DNA from: Azoarcus sp. Aa7
GTDB lineage: Bacteria; Pseudomonadota; Gammaproteobacteria; Burkholderiales; Rhodocyclaceae
Direction of reading: 5' to 3'
Assembly: GCF_014822185.1 (NCBI RefSeq)
Contig: NZ_QVLR01000098.1
Coordinates: 92,672-156,671 of the forward strand
Length of the DNA stretch: 64,000 bases
Positions within the stretch are counted from its first letter, which is position 1. The number at the start of each line of letters is the position of its first letter. The notes beneath the pieces are model-generated. The model saw only the letters and a list, made by a program, of their open reading frames with translations, was not told the origin of the DNA and searched no databases. The translations under genes and the position numbers were made by a program. Positions 34,077 through 42,556 of the stretch are shown here, one piece after another.

Positions 34077-36503
34077 ATGTTCAGACTGACCCGCTATTTT
34101 TCGATTGCGAGCGGAATCGCCGTGCTGGTGATTTCGCTGCTGTTCCTGTGGGGATACCGTAGCAGCGAGATCGCCGAGCGCACGGAGATCTCCGGCACGC
34201 GCAACGAACTGCTCGCGCGCACCATCGCGAACGCGATCTGGCCCGAGTTCGGCGCGGCGCTGATGGACTCCGGAGGCCGCGACGCGCTCGCGCTGCGCGA
34301 CCGCGAACTCACCGCGCGTTTGCGGGAACGGATCCGCGAGCTGTCGACGGGCGTGCCGGTGATCAAGATCAAGGTGTACGACCTGAAGGGCACGGCGGTG
34401 TTCTCGACCGTCGTGCGCGAGATCGGCGAGGACAAGAGCGGCAATCCCGGCTTCCTCGCGGCGCGCGACGGCGTGACGATGAGCGAGCTCGTCCATCGCG
34501 GCCGCATGAGCGCGACCGAGGGCGAGATCGAGAACGTGAACGTGGTGTCGAGCTACATCCCGATCCGCCCCGATCCGGACGGGCAGGTGAAGGCGGTGTT
34601 CGAGCTCTACACCGACGTCTCGGGCGACATCCGCGAGATCGACAGCGATTCGTGGCGGCTGCTGCTCGCGATCGTGATGGGCTTCGGCGCCCTCTACGCG
34701 GTGCTGCTGCTGGTCGTCGGTCGTGCCGACCGCATCCTGCGCCGGCAGTACGGGGCGCTGCGCGCGAACGAGGCCAGCATGCGCGCGCAGAACGAGGCGC
34801 TGGAGGCCGCCAACCGGCGCCTGCACATGGCGGCGAGCGTGTTCGAGCGCAGCATCGAGGGTATCGTCATCACCGACCAGGAGCAGCGCGTCATCGAGGT
34901 GAACCGCGCCTTCACCGAGATCACCGGCTACACCCCCGAGGAGGCGATCGGCGACACGCCGCGCCTGCTGTCGTCGGGCTGGCACAACGAGGCCTTCTAC
35001 CACGAGATGTGGAAGACGGTTAACGAGCGCGGCTACTGGCAGGGCGAAGTCACCAACCGGCGCAAGAGCGGCGAGGTGTACCGCCAGTGGCTGACCCTGT
35101 GCGCGGATTACAACGACCGGCAGGAGCTCGTGTACTACATCGGGATGTTCTACGACATCACCGAGAAGCGCTTGAGCGAGGAGCGCATCGCGCGCCTGGC
35201 CTATTACGACGCGCTGACCGGGCTGGCGAACCGGCGGCTGTTCGAGGACCGGCTGGAGAACGCGGTGCTGCTCGCGCGGCGCCAGAACTCGAGCCTCGCG
35301 GTGCTGTTCATCGACCTCGACCGCTTCAAGCCGGTAAACGACAGCCTCGGCCACAAGGCCGGCGACGCGCTGCTCAAGCAGGTGGCCGCGCGCCTGAGCG
35401 GCATCGTGCGCGACTGCGACACGACCGCGCGCCTGGGCGGCGACGAGTTCGGGGTGTTGCTCGCGGGCGAATCCTTCGACCGCCGGCAGGTCACCGCCGC
35501 GGTCGCGCAGCGCATCCTCGACGCCCTGTCCACGCCCTTCCTCGTCGAAGGGCGGGAGATCGCGACGGGGGCAAGCATCGGCATCAGCTTCTACCCGGAG
35601 GACGGCAGCACGCCCGAGGTGCTCACCAAGCACGCCGACGTCGCGATGTACCAGTCCAAGCGCGCCGGGCGCAACCGCTACCGCTTCTTCCTGCCGTCCA
35701 TGAACGAGGGGGCGCTGGAGCGCCTGGGGATGGAGGAGAACCTGCGCCACGCGCTGGCGCGCGACGAGTTCGAGCTGCACTTCCAGCCCAAGGTGGATAC
35801 CGCGAGCGGCGTGATGACCGGCGCCGAGGTGCTGCTGCGCTGGCGTCAGCCCGAGCGTGGCCTGGTGCCGCCCGCCGAGTTCATCCCGATCGCCGAGGAG
35901 ACCGGCCTGATCGTAGAGATCGGCGCCTGGGTGCTGGAGCAGGCCTGCCGCAAGGTGGTCGAATGGGGCGAACGTCTGCCGCCGGGTTTCCGCGTGGCGG
36001 TGAACCTCTCGGTGCGGCAGCTGCAGGGCGACATCGACGAGGCCATGCGTGAGGCGCTCGCGGTGACCGGTGCGGATCCTGCGCGCATCGAGCTCGAGCT
36101 CACCGAGAGCATGCTGATGGAAGACACCGAGCGCGCGATCGGCCTGATGGACAGGCTCTCCGCGCAGGGTGTGCAGCTCGCGCTGGACGACTTCGGAACC
36201 GGCTATTCGTCGCTGTACTACCTCAAGCGCTTCCCGATCCACCGCCTGAAGATCGACCGTTCCTTCGTCGGCGAACTGCCGCACGACCGCAGCTGCGCCG
36301 CGATCGTGCAGGCGACGATCGCGCTCGCGCGCAGCCTCGGGCTGGAAGTGATCGCCGAGGGGGTCGAGACCACCGATCAGCGCGATTTCCTGCGCGACGC
36401 GGGCTGTCCGGAATGCCAGGGCTTCCTGTTCGGCTCGCCGGTGCCGGCCGACGCGTTCGCGGCCCTGCTCGACGCGCGTCGGCCACAGGCGCGGACGTCG
36501 TAA
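34077..36503 (+). CDS. Membrane GGDEF-EAL protein with PAS domain
   Basis: About 808 residues. A helix at 8-28 (IASGIAVLVISLLFLWGY) and another near 205 (LLAIVMGFGALYAVLLLVVG) enclose a periplasmic domain. A coiled segment, a PAS domain (RVIEVNRAFTEITGYTPEEAIG), a GGDEF domain with intact LGGDEF near 454 and I-site RDCD, and an EAL domain follow. The EAL motif reads EVL (TGAEVLLRW near 583), a tolerated variant that keeps the metal-binding Glu. [14 protein letters not shown] and KIDRSFV are intact, so hydrolysis is likely. GGGGGAAG precedes the ATG at 34077. A single gene. Confidence 0.88.
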   Translation: MFRLTRYFSIASGIAVLVISLLFLWGYRSSEIAERTEISGTRNELLARTIANAIWPEFGAALMDSGGRDALALRDRELTARLRERIRELSTGVPVIKIKVYDLKGTAVFSTVVREIGEDKSGNPGFLAARDGVTMSELVHRGRMSATEGEIENVNVVSSYIPIRPDPDGQVKAVFELYTDVSGDIREIDSDSWRLLLAIVMGFGALYAVLLLVVGRADRILRRQYGALRANEASMRAQNEALEAANRRLHMAASVFERSIEGIVITDQEQRVIEVNRAFTEITGYTPEEAIGDTPRLLSSGWHNEAFYHEMWKTVNERGYWQGEVTNRRKSGEVYRQWLTLCADYNDRQELVYYIGMFYDITEKRLSEERIARLAYYDALTGLANRRLFEDRLENAVLLARRQNSSLAVLFIDLDRFKPVNDSLGHKAGDALLKQVAARLSGIVRDCDTTARLGGDEFGVLLAGESFDRRQVTAAVAQRILDALSTPFLVEGREIATGASIGISFYPEDGSTPEVLTKHADVAMYQSKRAGRNRYRFFLPSMNEGALERLGMEENLRHALARDEFELHFQPKVDTASGVMTGAEVLLRWRQPERGLVPPAEFIPIAEETGLIVEIGAWVLEQACRKVVEWGERLPPGFRVAVNLSVRQLQGDIDEAMREALAVTGADPARIELELTESMLMEDTERAIGLMDRLSAQGVQLALDDFGTGYSSLYYLKRFPIHRLKIDRSFVGELPHDRSCAAIVQATIALARSLGLEVIAEGVETTDQRDFLRDAGCPECQGFLFGSPVPADAFAALLDARRPQARTS

Positions 36504-36626
36504 ACGTGCGCGCAAACTTGCGGCCGCCGCGCCAGTCTACGACTGAAGCGTTGCGGTAATATTGCGCACCTTCCGGTGCCTGCGGCGCCGCCGCACGGAA
36601 GTCCGCCCGCCGGAGTCGTTCTGTCA

Positions 36627-38273
36627 ATGCGTGTCCGAAAACTGCTCAAACCTCTGGCGATACTCGTCGGCTGCCTGCTGTATGCGGTGCCCGACTGGCT
36701 TACCGACGAGTTCGGCTCGGTCACGATAGACCAGGTGCTCTACCACCTGCGCTTCGGTACCGAAGGCCTGATGACCAGCGACCCCGAACTGACCCGCCGC
36801 TTCCTGTGGCGCGCGCTGGCGCTGCCGGTCGCGCTGGCGATGGTGCTGTGGGGGCTGGACGAGTGGGTGAACCACCTGCGCGCGCATCCGGAGAAGTGGC
36901 CGGTGCCGTGGCTGCGCCGCGGCTGGTACTGGCTGCGTGTCGGCATGCGCCGCTTCGGTCGCGCGCTGGCGCGCTTCACGCGCCACGGCGTGTCGCGGGC
37001 GATCCCGCTGGTCGTGCTCGGGGCGGGGGTCGCCTTCTTCATCGACAGCTTTTCGCTCGCGCGCTATGTGCGGGCCTACTTCGGCGAGGACTATTTCGCC
37101 GGCTCCTACGTCGACCCGAGCCGCGTGTCGGTCAAGCACGGCAAGGAGCAGCCGAAGAACCTCGTGCTGATCTACGTCGAGAGCCTCGAGAGCACCTATT
37201 CGGACCCCAACCTGTTCGGGCGCGACCTCCTGCACCGGCTCAATGCCTTCAAGGGCAAGCCGCGCGTGGTGTCCTTCGGCAGTTACCGCGAGATGCAGGG
37301 GGCGCACTTCACGATCGCCGGCATCGTCGCGACACAGTGCGGCCTGCCGCTGAAGTCGGTGGCGCTGTTTGGCGGCAATGCGCAGGGCGAGCAGGTCGAG
37401 AGCTTCCTGCCGCGCGCGCGTTGCCTCGGCGACATCCTCGCGAGCAACGGTTACACCAACATCTTCCTCAACGGTTCCAGCCTCGCCTTCGCCGGCGTCG
37501 GCAAGTTCTTCAAGGACCACCACTACAGCAAGGTGATGGGGCGCGAGGAGTGGGTGAACGCGGGCGAACGGCCCGAGCTGATGAGCGGCTGGGGGTTGTA
37601 TGACGACGACCTGTTCCGCCGCGCGCGGGGCGAGCTCGACACGCTGATGAAGTCGCGCAAGCCCTTCAACCTCACCGTCCTGACGATCGACATGCACCAC
37701 CCTTACGGCCACCTCTCGTCCACCTGCGAGCGCCAGGGTTACCAGGACTTCGAGGGGATCGTCGAATGCACGGCAGGGCAGGTCGCGGACTTCATCGATT
37801 ACATCAACGCCAAGGGCTGGTCGGATCGCATCGCGGTCGTCGTGCAGGGCGACCACCTGGCGATGGGCAACACCTCGTACGACAAGCTGGTGAAGAATCC
37901 GGAGCGGCGTGTGTACAACCTGCTGATTGGCGCCGACAAGAAGCTCGTGAAGAACACCGACGAGGTCACGCACTTCGACATGCTGCCGACCATGCTGAGG
38001 ATGCTCGGCTTCGAGGTCGAGGGCGAGCGTGCCGGCCTCGGCTACGCGGCGATCGGCCCGGCCAACGTGCCGCGCCCGCCGGACCGCATCGCCAGGATGA
38101 CCGAGCAGCTGATGAACTACAGCGCGACTTACCGCGCGCTGTGGGACTTGCCGGTGATCGATCCCGTGGCTACAGGCGCCGGGCCTGCGGACGTGGTCGT
38201 GACGCCGGTGCCGGTACCGCCGCGTCCGCCTGCGCGCACGACCGTGCAGCGCGACATCGCGCACGACCATTGA
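36627..38273 (+). CDS. OpgB-like phosphoglycerol transferase (LTA-synthase family)
   Basis: About 548 residues. Three membrane segments at the N-terminus (LAILVGCLLYAVPDWL; ALALPVALAMVLWGL; IPLVVLGAGVAFFIDSF) precede an alkaline-phosphatase-superfamily domain in the periplasm. VLIYVESLESTY holds the metal-binding Glu, and EMQGAHFTIAGIVATQCGLPL resembles the nucleophile region of OpgB, which transfers phosphoglycerol from phosphatidylglycerol to osmoregulated glucans. MHHPYGHLS and QGDHLAMGN supply further metal ligands. The Pro-rich C-terminus is poorly conserved. It could act on periplasmic glucans or another glycan; no glucan synthase gene is nearby. Confidence 0.82.
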   Translation: MRVRKLLKPLAILVGCLLYAVPDWLTDEFGSVTIDQVLYHLRFGTEGLMTSDPELTRRFLWRALALPVALAMVLWGLDEWVNHLRAHPEKWPVPWLRRGWYWLRVGMRRFGRALARFTRHGVSRAIPLVVLGAGVAFFIDSFSLARYVRAYFGEDYFAGSYVDPSRVSVKHGKEQPKNLVLIYVESLESTYSDPNLFGRDLLHRLNAFKGKPRVVSFGSYREMQGAHFTIAGIVATQCGLPLKSVALFGGNAQGEQVESFLPRARCLGDILASNGYTNIFLNGSSLAFAGVGKFFKDHHYSKVMGREEWVNAGERPELMSGWGLYDDDLFRRARGELDTLMKSRKPFNLTVLTIDMHHPYGHLSSTCERQGYQDFEGIVECTAGQVADFIDYINAKGWSDRIAVVVQGDHLAMGNTSYDKLVKNPERRVYNLLIGADKKLVKNTDEVTHFDMLPTMLRMLGFEVEGERAGLGYAAIGPANVPRPPDRIARMTEQLMNYSATYRALWDLPVIDPVATGAGPADVVVTPVPVPPRPPARTTVQRDIAHDH

Positions 38274-38286
38274 GGGGCAGTCCGCT

Positions 38287-39255
38287 TCAGGCGGCGTCCT
38301 GCGGTCGATTCACCTCGACCGAGATGTGGATCAGCTCCTCGTGCGGGGCGAGCGCGCGCTTGATCGCAGTCGGCGTGATCGTCGGGTCGCCGGTGAGCAC
38401 GCTGACGATGGCGGCGAAGCGGTTGCGCCCGACTCGCCACACATGCAGGTCCACGATGCGCGGCGCCTCGGGCCAATGCGGGTGGCTCGCGAGCGCCTGG
38501 CGGATCTCGCCGACGACCGGGTGATCCATCTCGCGGTCGAGCAGTACGCGGCCGGTGTCGCGCAGCAGCCCGCGCGACCAGCGTGCGACGAGCACCGCGC
38601 CGACGATGCCCATCACCGGGTCCAGCCAGTTCCAGCCGTACAGCATGCCGCCGAGCAGCGCGACGATCGCCAGCACCGAGGTCGCCGCATCGACGACGAC
38701 GTGCAGGTAGGCGGCGCGCAGGTTGAGGTCGTGATGATCGTGGTCGTGCGGGTGGGCATGGTCGTGATGCGCATGCCCGTGTCCGCCGTGCGAATGCTCG
38801 CCCGCGTGGTTGAGGATCAGCGCGCACACCACGTTCACGACGAGGCCGAGCACCGCGACCGTGATCGCCTCGGGGAAGCGGATGTCCTGCGGCGCGAGCA
38901 GGCGCTCCACCGAGCCGATGAGCATCGCGAGCGCGACGCCGACGAGGAAGATCGCGCTCGCGAAGCCGGCGAGGATCTCGATCTTCCACGTGCCGAAGGC
39001 GAAGCGCGGGTCGTCGGCGTAGCGCCGCGCGGCGGCGTAGGCGAGCGCCGAGAGGCCGATCGCGAGCGCGTGCGAGCTCATGTGCCAGCCGTCGGCGAGC
39101 AGCGCCATCGAGTTGAACCACCAGCCGGCGGCGATCTCGACCACCATCGTGATCGCGGTGATCAGCAGCACGAGGCGCGTGCCGCGCTCGCCGGCGACGT
39201 TGCCGTCGTCGAAGCTGTGGTTCGGGGTCCAGTATTGCGGGGTTTCAGGGGACAT
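38287..39255 (-). CDS. dmeF: Cation diffusion facilitator DmeF (Co/Ni efflux)
   Basis: 322 residues with six membrane segments. SMALLADGWHMSSHALAIGLS supplies the D/H of the first zinc-type site, and YLHVVVDAATSVLAIVALL the second site. A His/Asp loop (GGHGHAHHDHAHPHDHDHH) lies between TM4 and TM5. The N-terminal W-x-x-NHSF segment and the His loop are typical of the DmeF subgroup, which exports cobalt and nickel by proton antiport. A cytoplasmic CDF domain follows at the C-terminus (VDLHVWRVG). It converges on the OpgB-like gene; no RcnR- or DmeR-type regulator is adjacent. Confidence 0.88.
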   Translation of the reverse strand: MSPETPQYWTPNHSFDDGNVAGERGTRLVLLITAITMVVEIAAGWWFNSMALLADGWHMSSHALAIGLSALAYAAARRYADDPRFAFGTWKIEILAGFASAIFLVGVALAMLIGSVERLLAPQDIRFPEAITVAVLGLVVNVVCALILNHAGEHSHGGHGHAHHDHAHPHDHDHHDLNLRAAYLHVVVDAATSVLAIVALLGGMLYGWNWLDPVMGIVGAVLVARWSRGLLRDTGRVLLDREMDHPVVGEIRQALASHPHWPEAPRIVDLHVWRVGRNRFAAIVSVLTGDPTITPTAIKRALAPHEELIHISVEVNRPQDAA

Positions 39256-39279
39256 GGGGCGCTGGCGGTGGTCGCTATG

Positions 39280-39600
39280 TCAGGAGTCTACATGCACGGC
39301 GAGCCAGACGGTCGCGTGGCTGGTCGATTCGACGCGGTGGCGGCGGTGCGGAGCGATCGCGACCCAGTCGCCGGCACGCATCTCGCGCCGTTCGCCGTCC
39401 GCGAATGCGAGCACCGCCTCGCCCTGCACGACGATCACCCATTCGGCTTGCGCCTGGTCGTACCAGAAGCCGGGTGGGCTGGCGTGGCCGTGCGAGACGA
39501 TGCGCTCGATGCGCGTGCCGGCGCGCTCGAACAGGGTGTCGAAGCCTTCGTCGCCGCCGGGTGGCGGCAGCTTGTCGAGGAGGTTGCCGCTGTCGGGCAT
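39280..39600 (-). CDS. Cupin-domain protein
   Basis: 106 residues, a single small cupin barrel. RIVSHGHASPPGFWYDQAQAEWVIVVQGEAVLAFAD is cupin motif 1 (in a form with Gln/Glu in place of the usual His pair) and AGDWVAIAPHRRHRV is motif 2 with its His. The ATG at 39600 gives the right length for this family; the frame is open further up without support. It is on the same strand as dmeF, which starts 24 bases after its stop, so a joint transcript is possible. Function unknown. Confidence 0.8.
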   Translation of the reverse strand: MPDSGNLLDKLPPPGGDEGFDTLFERAGTRIERIVSHGHASPPGFWYDQAQAEWVIVVQGEAVLAFADGERREMRAGDWVAIAPHRRHRVESTSHATVWLAVHVDS

Positions 39601-39946
39601 CGGAGGGTTTGCGTTTCGCGTGTGCGGAGGCAGAGTACCGGGAGGGCGCGGATATCCCGAAGGCACCGTGCGTCCCGTTCGACACGATACCGTTGATTTG
39701 AAGTCCTTGCAGCAGGGGTTCAGGGTGCTCGCGCTCCAGCGGCACGGAGCGGGCCCGAAAGGTCCCGCGGCGTGCCGATTCCCGGGTGTCCGCCACACGT
39801 CCGGCGCCTGATGCAGATGGTCCGGCGCCGTCACGAGGGTTAATCGATCGGCACAATTTCATCGAATTGCGGCAGACTATAATCAGCGCGCGACAGCAAC
39901 CCCTCTGCCGACGGCATACCGCGGCGGAATAGCGAGATCAAACGGA
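39601..39946. other. Divergent intergenic region before the signalling operon
   Basis: 346 bases between the cupin gene and the REC-HD-GYP gene. The only clear signal is TATAAT at 39878-39883, 64 bases upstream of the operon start. Several GC-rich inversions lie at 39725-39790. No RNA gene is evident. Confidence 0.4.
39878..39883 (+). promoter_or_regulatory. Perfect -10 box of the signalling operon
   Basis: TATAAT in an AT-rich stretch 64 bases before the ATG at 39947. No consensus -35 hexamer lies 16-18 bases upstream (the bases there are AATTTC-like), so expression may need an activator. Confidence 0.45.
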
Positions 39947-41254
39947 ATGACCGACATGTCGGGTACGGCGCCGAGCATTTTGCTGGTGGATGACGAGGCA
40001 AGCATTTTGTCGTCGCTGCGTCGTCTGTTGCGGCCTTCGGGCTATACGATCCACCTTGCCGAAAGCGGAAAGGCGGGCCTCGAAGTGCTGGAGCGGGAGC
40101 ACGTCGACGTCGTCATCTCGGACATGCGCATGCCGGAGATGGACGGCGCGCAATTTCTCGAACACGTGCGAAACCGCTGGCCCGGGATCGTCCGGCTGCT
40201 GCTGACCGGCTATGCCGACATCGGCTCGACGATCGACGCGATCAACCGCGGCCAGATCTACCGTTACATCTCCAAGCCCTGGGATGACAACGACCTGACG
40301 CTCATCCTGCGCGATGCGCTGGAGCGGCGCCGCCTGCAAAGCGAAAACGAGCGGCTGCAGGCCCTCACGCAGGCGCAGAATGCCGAGTTGAAGGAGCTGA
40401 ATTCGGGTCTCGAGCAGAAGGTGCAGGAGCGCACGCTCGAACTCGAGCAGGCCAACGCCTCGCTCAAGGTGGCGAACGAGCGGCAGAAGCAGAACTTCCT
40501 CGTCTCGATCAAGACCTTTTCGGGCCTGATGGAGCTGCGCAGCGGCGGCGTGGCGGGTCATGCGCGACGGGTCGCGGATCAGGCGCGCAAGCTGTCCGCG
40601 CATCTCGGCGTGGATGCCAAGGGTCAGCAGGACATCTTTCTTGCGGGCCTGCTGCATGACATCGGTAAAATCGGTTTCTCGGATGCGATGCTCGCGAAAC
40701 CGGTCGCCAGGATGAACGGCGAGGAGATGGGGCTGTACCGCAAGCACGCGCTGGCCGGCGAATCGGCGCTGATGCCGCTCGAGGAACTGAAGGGCGCGGC
40801 ACACCTCATCCGCTCGCACCACGAACGCTTCGACGGCCAGGGTTTTCCCGACGGTCTGCAGGGGCTCGCGATCCCGCTCGGTGCGCGCATCCTCAGCGTC
40901 GTCAACGACCACGACGGGTTGCAGATCGGCACGCTCGCGGACAAACACCTGAACCGGGACGAGGCGCTGGCGATGCTGGTGCGCTCCCGCGGCAAGCGTT
41001 ACGACCCGCAGGTCGTCGATGCCTTCGTCGAACTGCTCGGCGGCGTCGCGCAGGAGCCGCCGTCGCGCGATGTCGCCGTAGCGGCGGCAGACCTGCGGCC
41101 CGGCATGGTGCTCGCGCGTGATCTGGTCGGGCGCGATGGCGCGCTGCTGCTCGCCGCCGATTATGTCCTCGACGAGTCGCTCGTGCGTCAGATCCAGAAT
41201 TACGCACGCCGCGAGGGTATTGCCCTGATGCTGCATGTGCGGGGCGATAAATGA
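39947..41254 (+). CDS. REC-HD-GYP response regulator, c-di-GMP phosphodiesterase type
   Basis: 435 residues. REC domain 10-125 with Asp59, ending in SKPWDDNDL. A coiled coil (about 128-180) leads to the HD-GYP domain: HDIGKIGF (H237, D238) and HHERFDGQGFPDGL, where the GYP motif reads GFP. The later VVNDHDGL replaces the usual DxYDAL. About 80 C-terminal residues (LRPGMVLARDLVGRDGALLL) resemble the DUF3391-like cap. Phosphorylation would switch c-di-GMP hydrolysis. First gene of an operon running to 49143; its stop overlaps the start of the next short ORF. Confidence 0.88.
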   Translation: MTDMSGTAPSILLVDDEASILSSLRRLLRPSGYTIHLAESGKAGLEVLEREHVDVVISDMRMPEMDGAQFLEHVRNRWPGIVRLLLTGYADIGSTIDAINRGQIYRYISKPWDDNDLTLILRDALERRRLQSENERLQALTQAQNAELKELNSGLEQKVQERTLELEQANASLKVANERQKQNFLVSIKTFSGLMELRSGGVAGHARRVADQARKLSAHLGVDAKGQQDIFLAGLLHDIGKIGFSDAMLAKPVARMNGEEMGLYRKHALAGESALMPLEELKGAAHLIRSHHERFDGQGFPDGLQGLAIPLGARILSVVNDHDGLQIGTLADKHLNRDEALAMLVRSRGKRYDPQVVDAFVELLGGVAQEPPSRDVAVAAADLRPGMVLARDLVGRDGALLLAADYVLDESLVRQIQNYARREGIALMLHVRGDK

Positions 41255-41325
41255 AGAAGATGAAGAACGCGTTGTCGCACAGCCTGTCTGTGCGTCCGCG
41301 CAGTGACAGCGAGGATGACCAATGA
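41251..41325 (+). CDS. 24-codon ORF tiled between two signalling genes
   Basis: The ATG at 41251 overlaps the TGA of the REC-HD-GYP gene (ATGA), and its own TGA overlaps the ATG of the next REC gene (ATGA). The peptide begins MKKMKN and ends DSEDDQ: a basic N-terminus, a Ser-rich middle and an acidic end. It has no signal peptide or membrane segment. Exact tiling at both ends suggests it is translated, at least to carry ribosomes across the gap. It may be only a coupling device; no homologue is known to me. Confidence 0.45.
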   Translation: MKKMKNALSHSLSVRPRSDSEDDQ

Positions 41326-41903
41326 GCCGAATCCTGATCGTCGATGACGAGGAATCAATCCTGAAGTCCTTGCGGCGAGTGCTTTCCCTGACGCCATGCG
41401 TGGTCGGCGAGCGGGTATGCTCGTTGAACGTGGACACCTTCAGTGTCGCCGCCGAGGCGCTCGAGAAGGCGCGCCACACCGCCTATGACCTCGTGCTCTC
41501 CGACTACCGCATGCCGGGTATGGACGGCGTCAGCTTCCTGAAGGCCTTTCGCGAGATCCAGCCTGACGCCGCGCGGATCATCCTGTCCGGCTATGCCGAT
41601 CTCAACGGCCTGATCGGTGCGATCAACGACGCCGGCATCAGCCGTTTCATGTCCAAGCCGTGGAACGACTACGAACTGGTCGCAGCGATCGGGCAGGCGC
41701 TCGCTCTGCGCGAATTGACCCTCGAGAACCAGCGCCTCGCCGACCAGGCGCGCCTCGCGATGGGGACGCTGTCCGCGGCCGAACTCGAGCGCCGGCGCCT
41801 CGAGTCCGAAGAGCCGGGCATCACGCATGTCATCTGGGGTGAAGACGGCTCGGTGCTGCTCGACGAATCCCTGCTCGACGACTCGGGCAAGGGGCTTTCC
41901 TGA
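41322..41903 (+). CDS. Stand-alone REC response regulator with C-terminal extension
   Basis: 193 residues. REC domain 2-130 with Asp61 (VLSDYRMPGMDG), then LSGYADLNGLIGAINDAGISRFMSKPWNDYEL. An insertion (VVGERVCSLNVDT, about 27-39) lengthens the first loop. The tail of about 60 residues is helical, then acidic (EEPGITHVIWGEDGSVLLDE), with no recognised output domain. It may pass phosphate onward or bind the GTPase encoded next, whose ATG overlaps its stop (TGATG). Confidence 0.87.
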   Translation: MSRILIVDDEESILKSLRRVLSLTPCVVGERVCSLNVDTFSVAAEALEKARHTAYDLVLSDYRMPGMDGVSFLKAFREIQPDAARIILSGYADLNGLIGAINDAGISRFMSKPWNDYELVAAIGQALALRELTLENQRLADQARLAMGTLSAAELERRRLESEEPGITHVIWGEDGSVLLDESLLDDSGKGLS

Positions 41904-42556
41904 TGCCGGAACTCGACCGCGACGCCGGGCGCCTCACCTTCAAGCTCGTGTATTACGGTCCGGCGCAGGGCGGAAAGACCACCAACCTGATGCAGCTGCA
42001 CGATCTGGTCGGTGCCGAGATGAAGGGCGAGCTGATGACGCTCGAGACGCAGCATGATCGCACGCTGTTTTTCGACCTGCTGCCGCTCGGCTTTCGCGCG
42101 CCGTCGGGACTGACGATCCGCTTCCGGCTGTTCACCGTGCCGGGTCAGGTGGCTCACGACGGCACGCGCAAGGCGGTGCTGTCGCGCGCCGACGGCGTCG
42201 TGTTCGTCGCCGACTCGCAGCGTACCGAATCGATCAACAATGGCGAATCCTTTCAGAATCTGGTCGAGAACCTCGGTCGCGTGGGACTCGATATCGATCG
42301 CCTGCCGCTGGTGGTGCAGTTCAACAAGCGCGACCTGCCGGCGATCCTGAGCGAGGACGAGGTGCGCGAGCGTTACGCGGGGGCGCCGTGGCCGCTGGTG
42401 TTCGCGACGGCGCTTCGCGGCGAGGGCGTGCTGCAGACCTTCGCGACCCTGTTGCGCGGCGTGTGGCAGGGGTACGCGCAGGAACTCGAACTCGACAGCA
42501 CCCACGGCCTGACCGAGGAGACCTTCGTCGCCGCCGCCCTGGGAGGCGCAGCATGA
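41903..42556 (+). CDS. MglA-like small Ras-family GTPase
   Basis: 217 residues. Walker A YGPAQGGKTTN (19-27), the MglA-type stretch ETQHDRTLFFDLLPL near 48-62, the switch II form TVPGQV (DxxG replaced as in MglA), FVADSQ, and NKRD (141-144) for guanine recognition. Myxococcus MglA sets cell polarity and drives pilus and gliding motors with its GAP MglB. Here no roadblock/MglB protein is encoded nearby. Coupled by TGATG to the REC gene before it and by ATGA to the kinase after it, so it is likely a partner or output of this two-component set. Confidence 0.9.
   Translation: MPELDRDAGRLTFKLVYYGPAQGGKTTNLMQLHDLVGAEMKGELMTLETQHDRTLFFDLLPLGFRAPSGLTIRFRLFTVPGQVAHDGTRKAVLSRADGVVFVADSQRTESINNGESFQNLVENLGRVGLDIDRLPLVVQFNKRDLPAILSEDEVRERYAGAPWPLVFATALRGEGVLQTFATLLRGVWQGYAQELELDSTHGLTEETFVAAALGGAA

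Noticed and set aside
33324..36515. 1063-codon open frame on the minus strand
   Set aside because: Antisense to the TerB-like and GGDEF-EAL genes; no domain, no ribosome site.
39725..39790. GC-rich folding stretch considered as a tRNA or small RNA
   Set aside because: No T-loop consensus, no acceptor pairing and no anticodon stem could be fitted.
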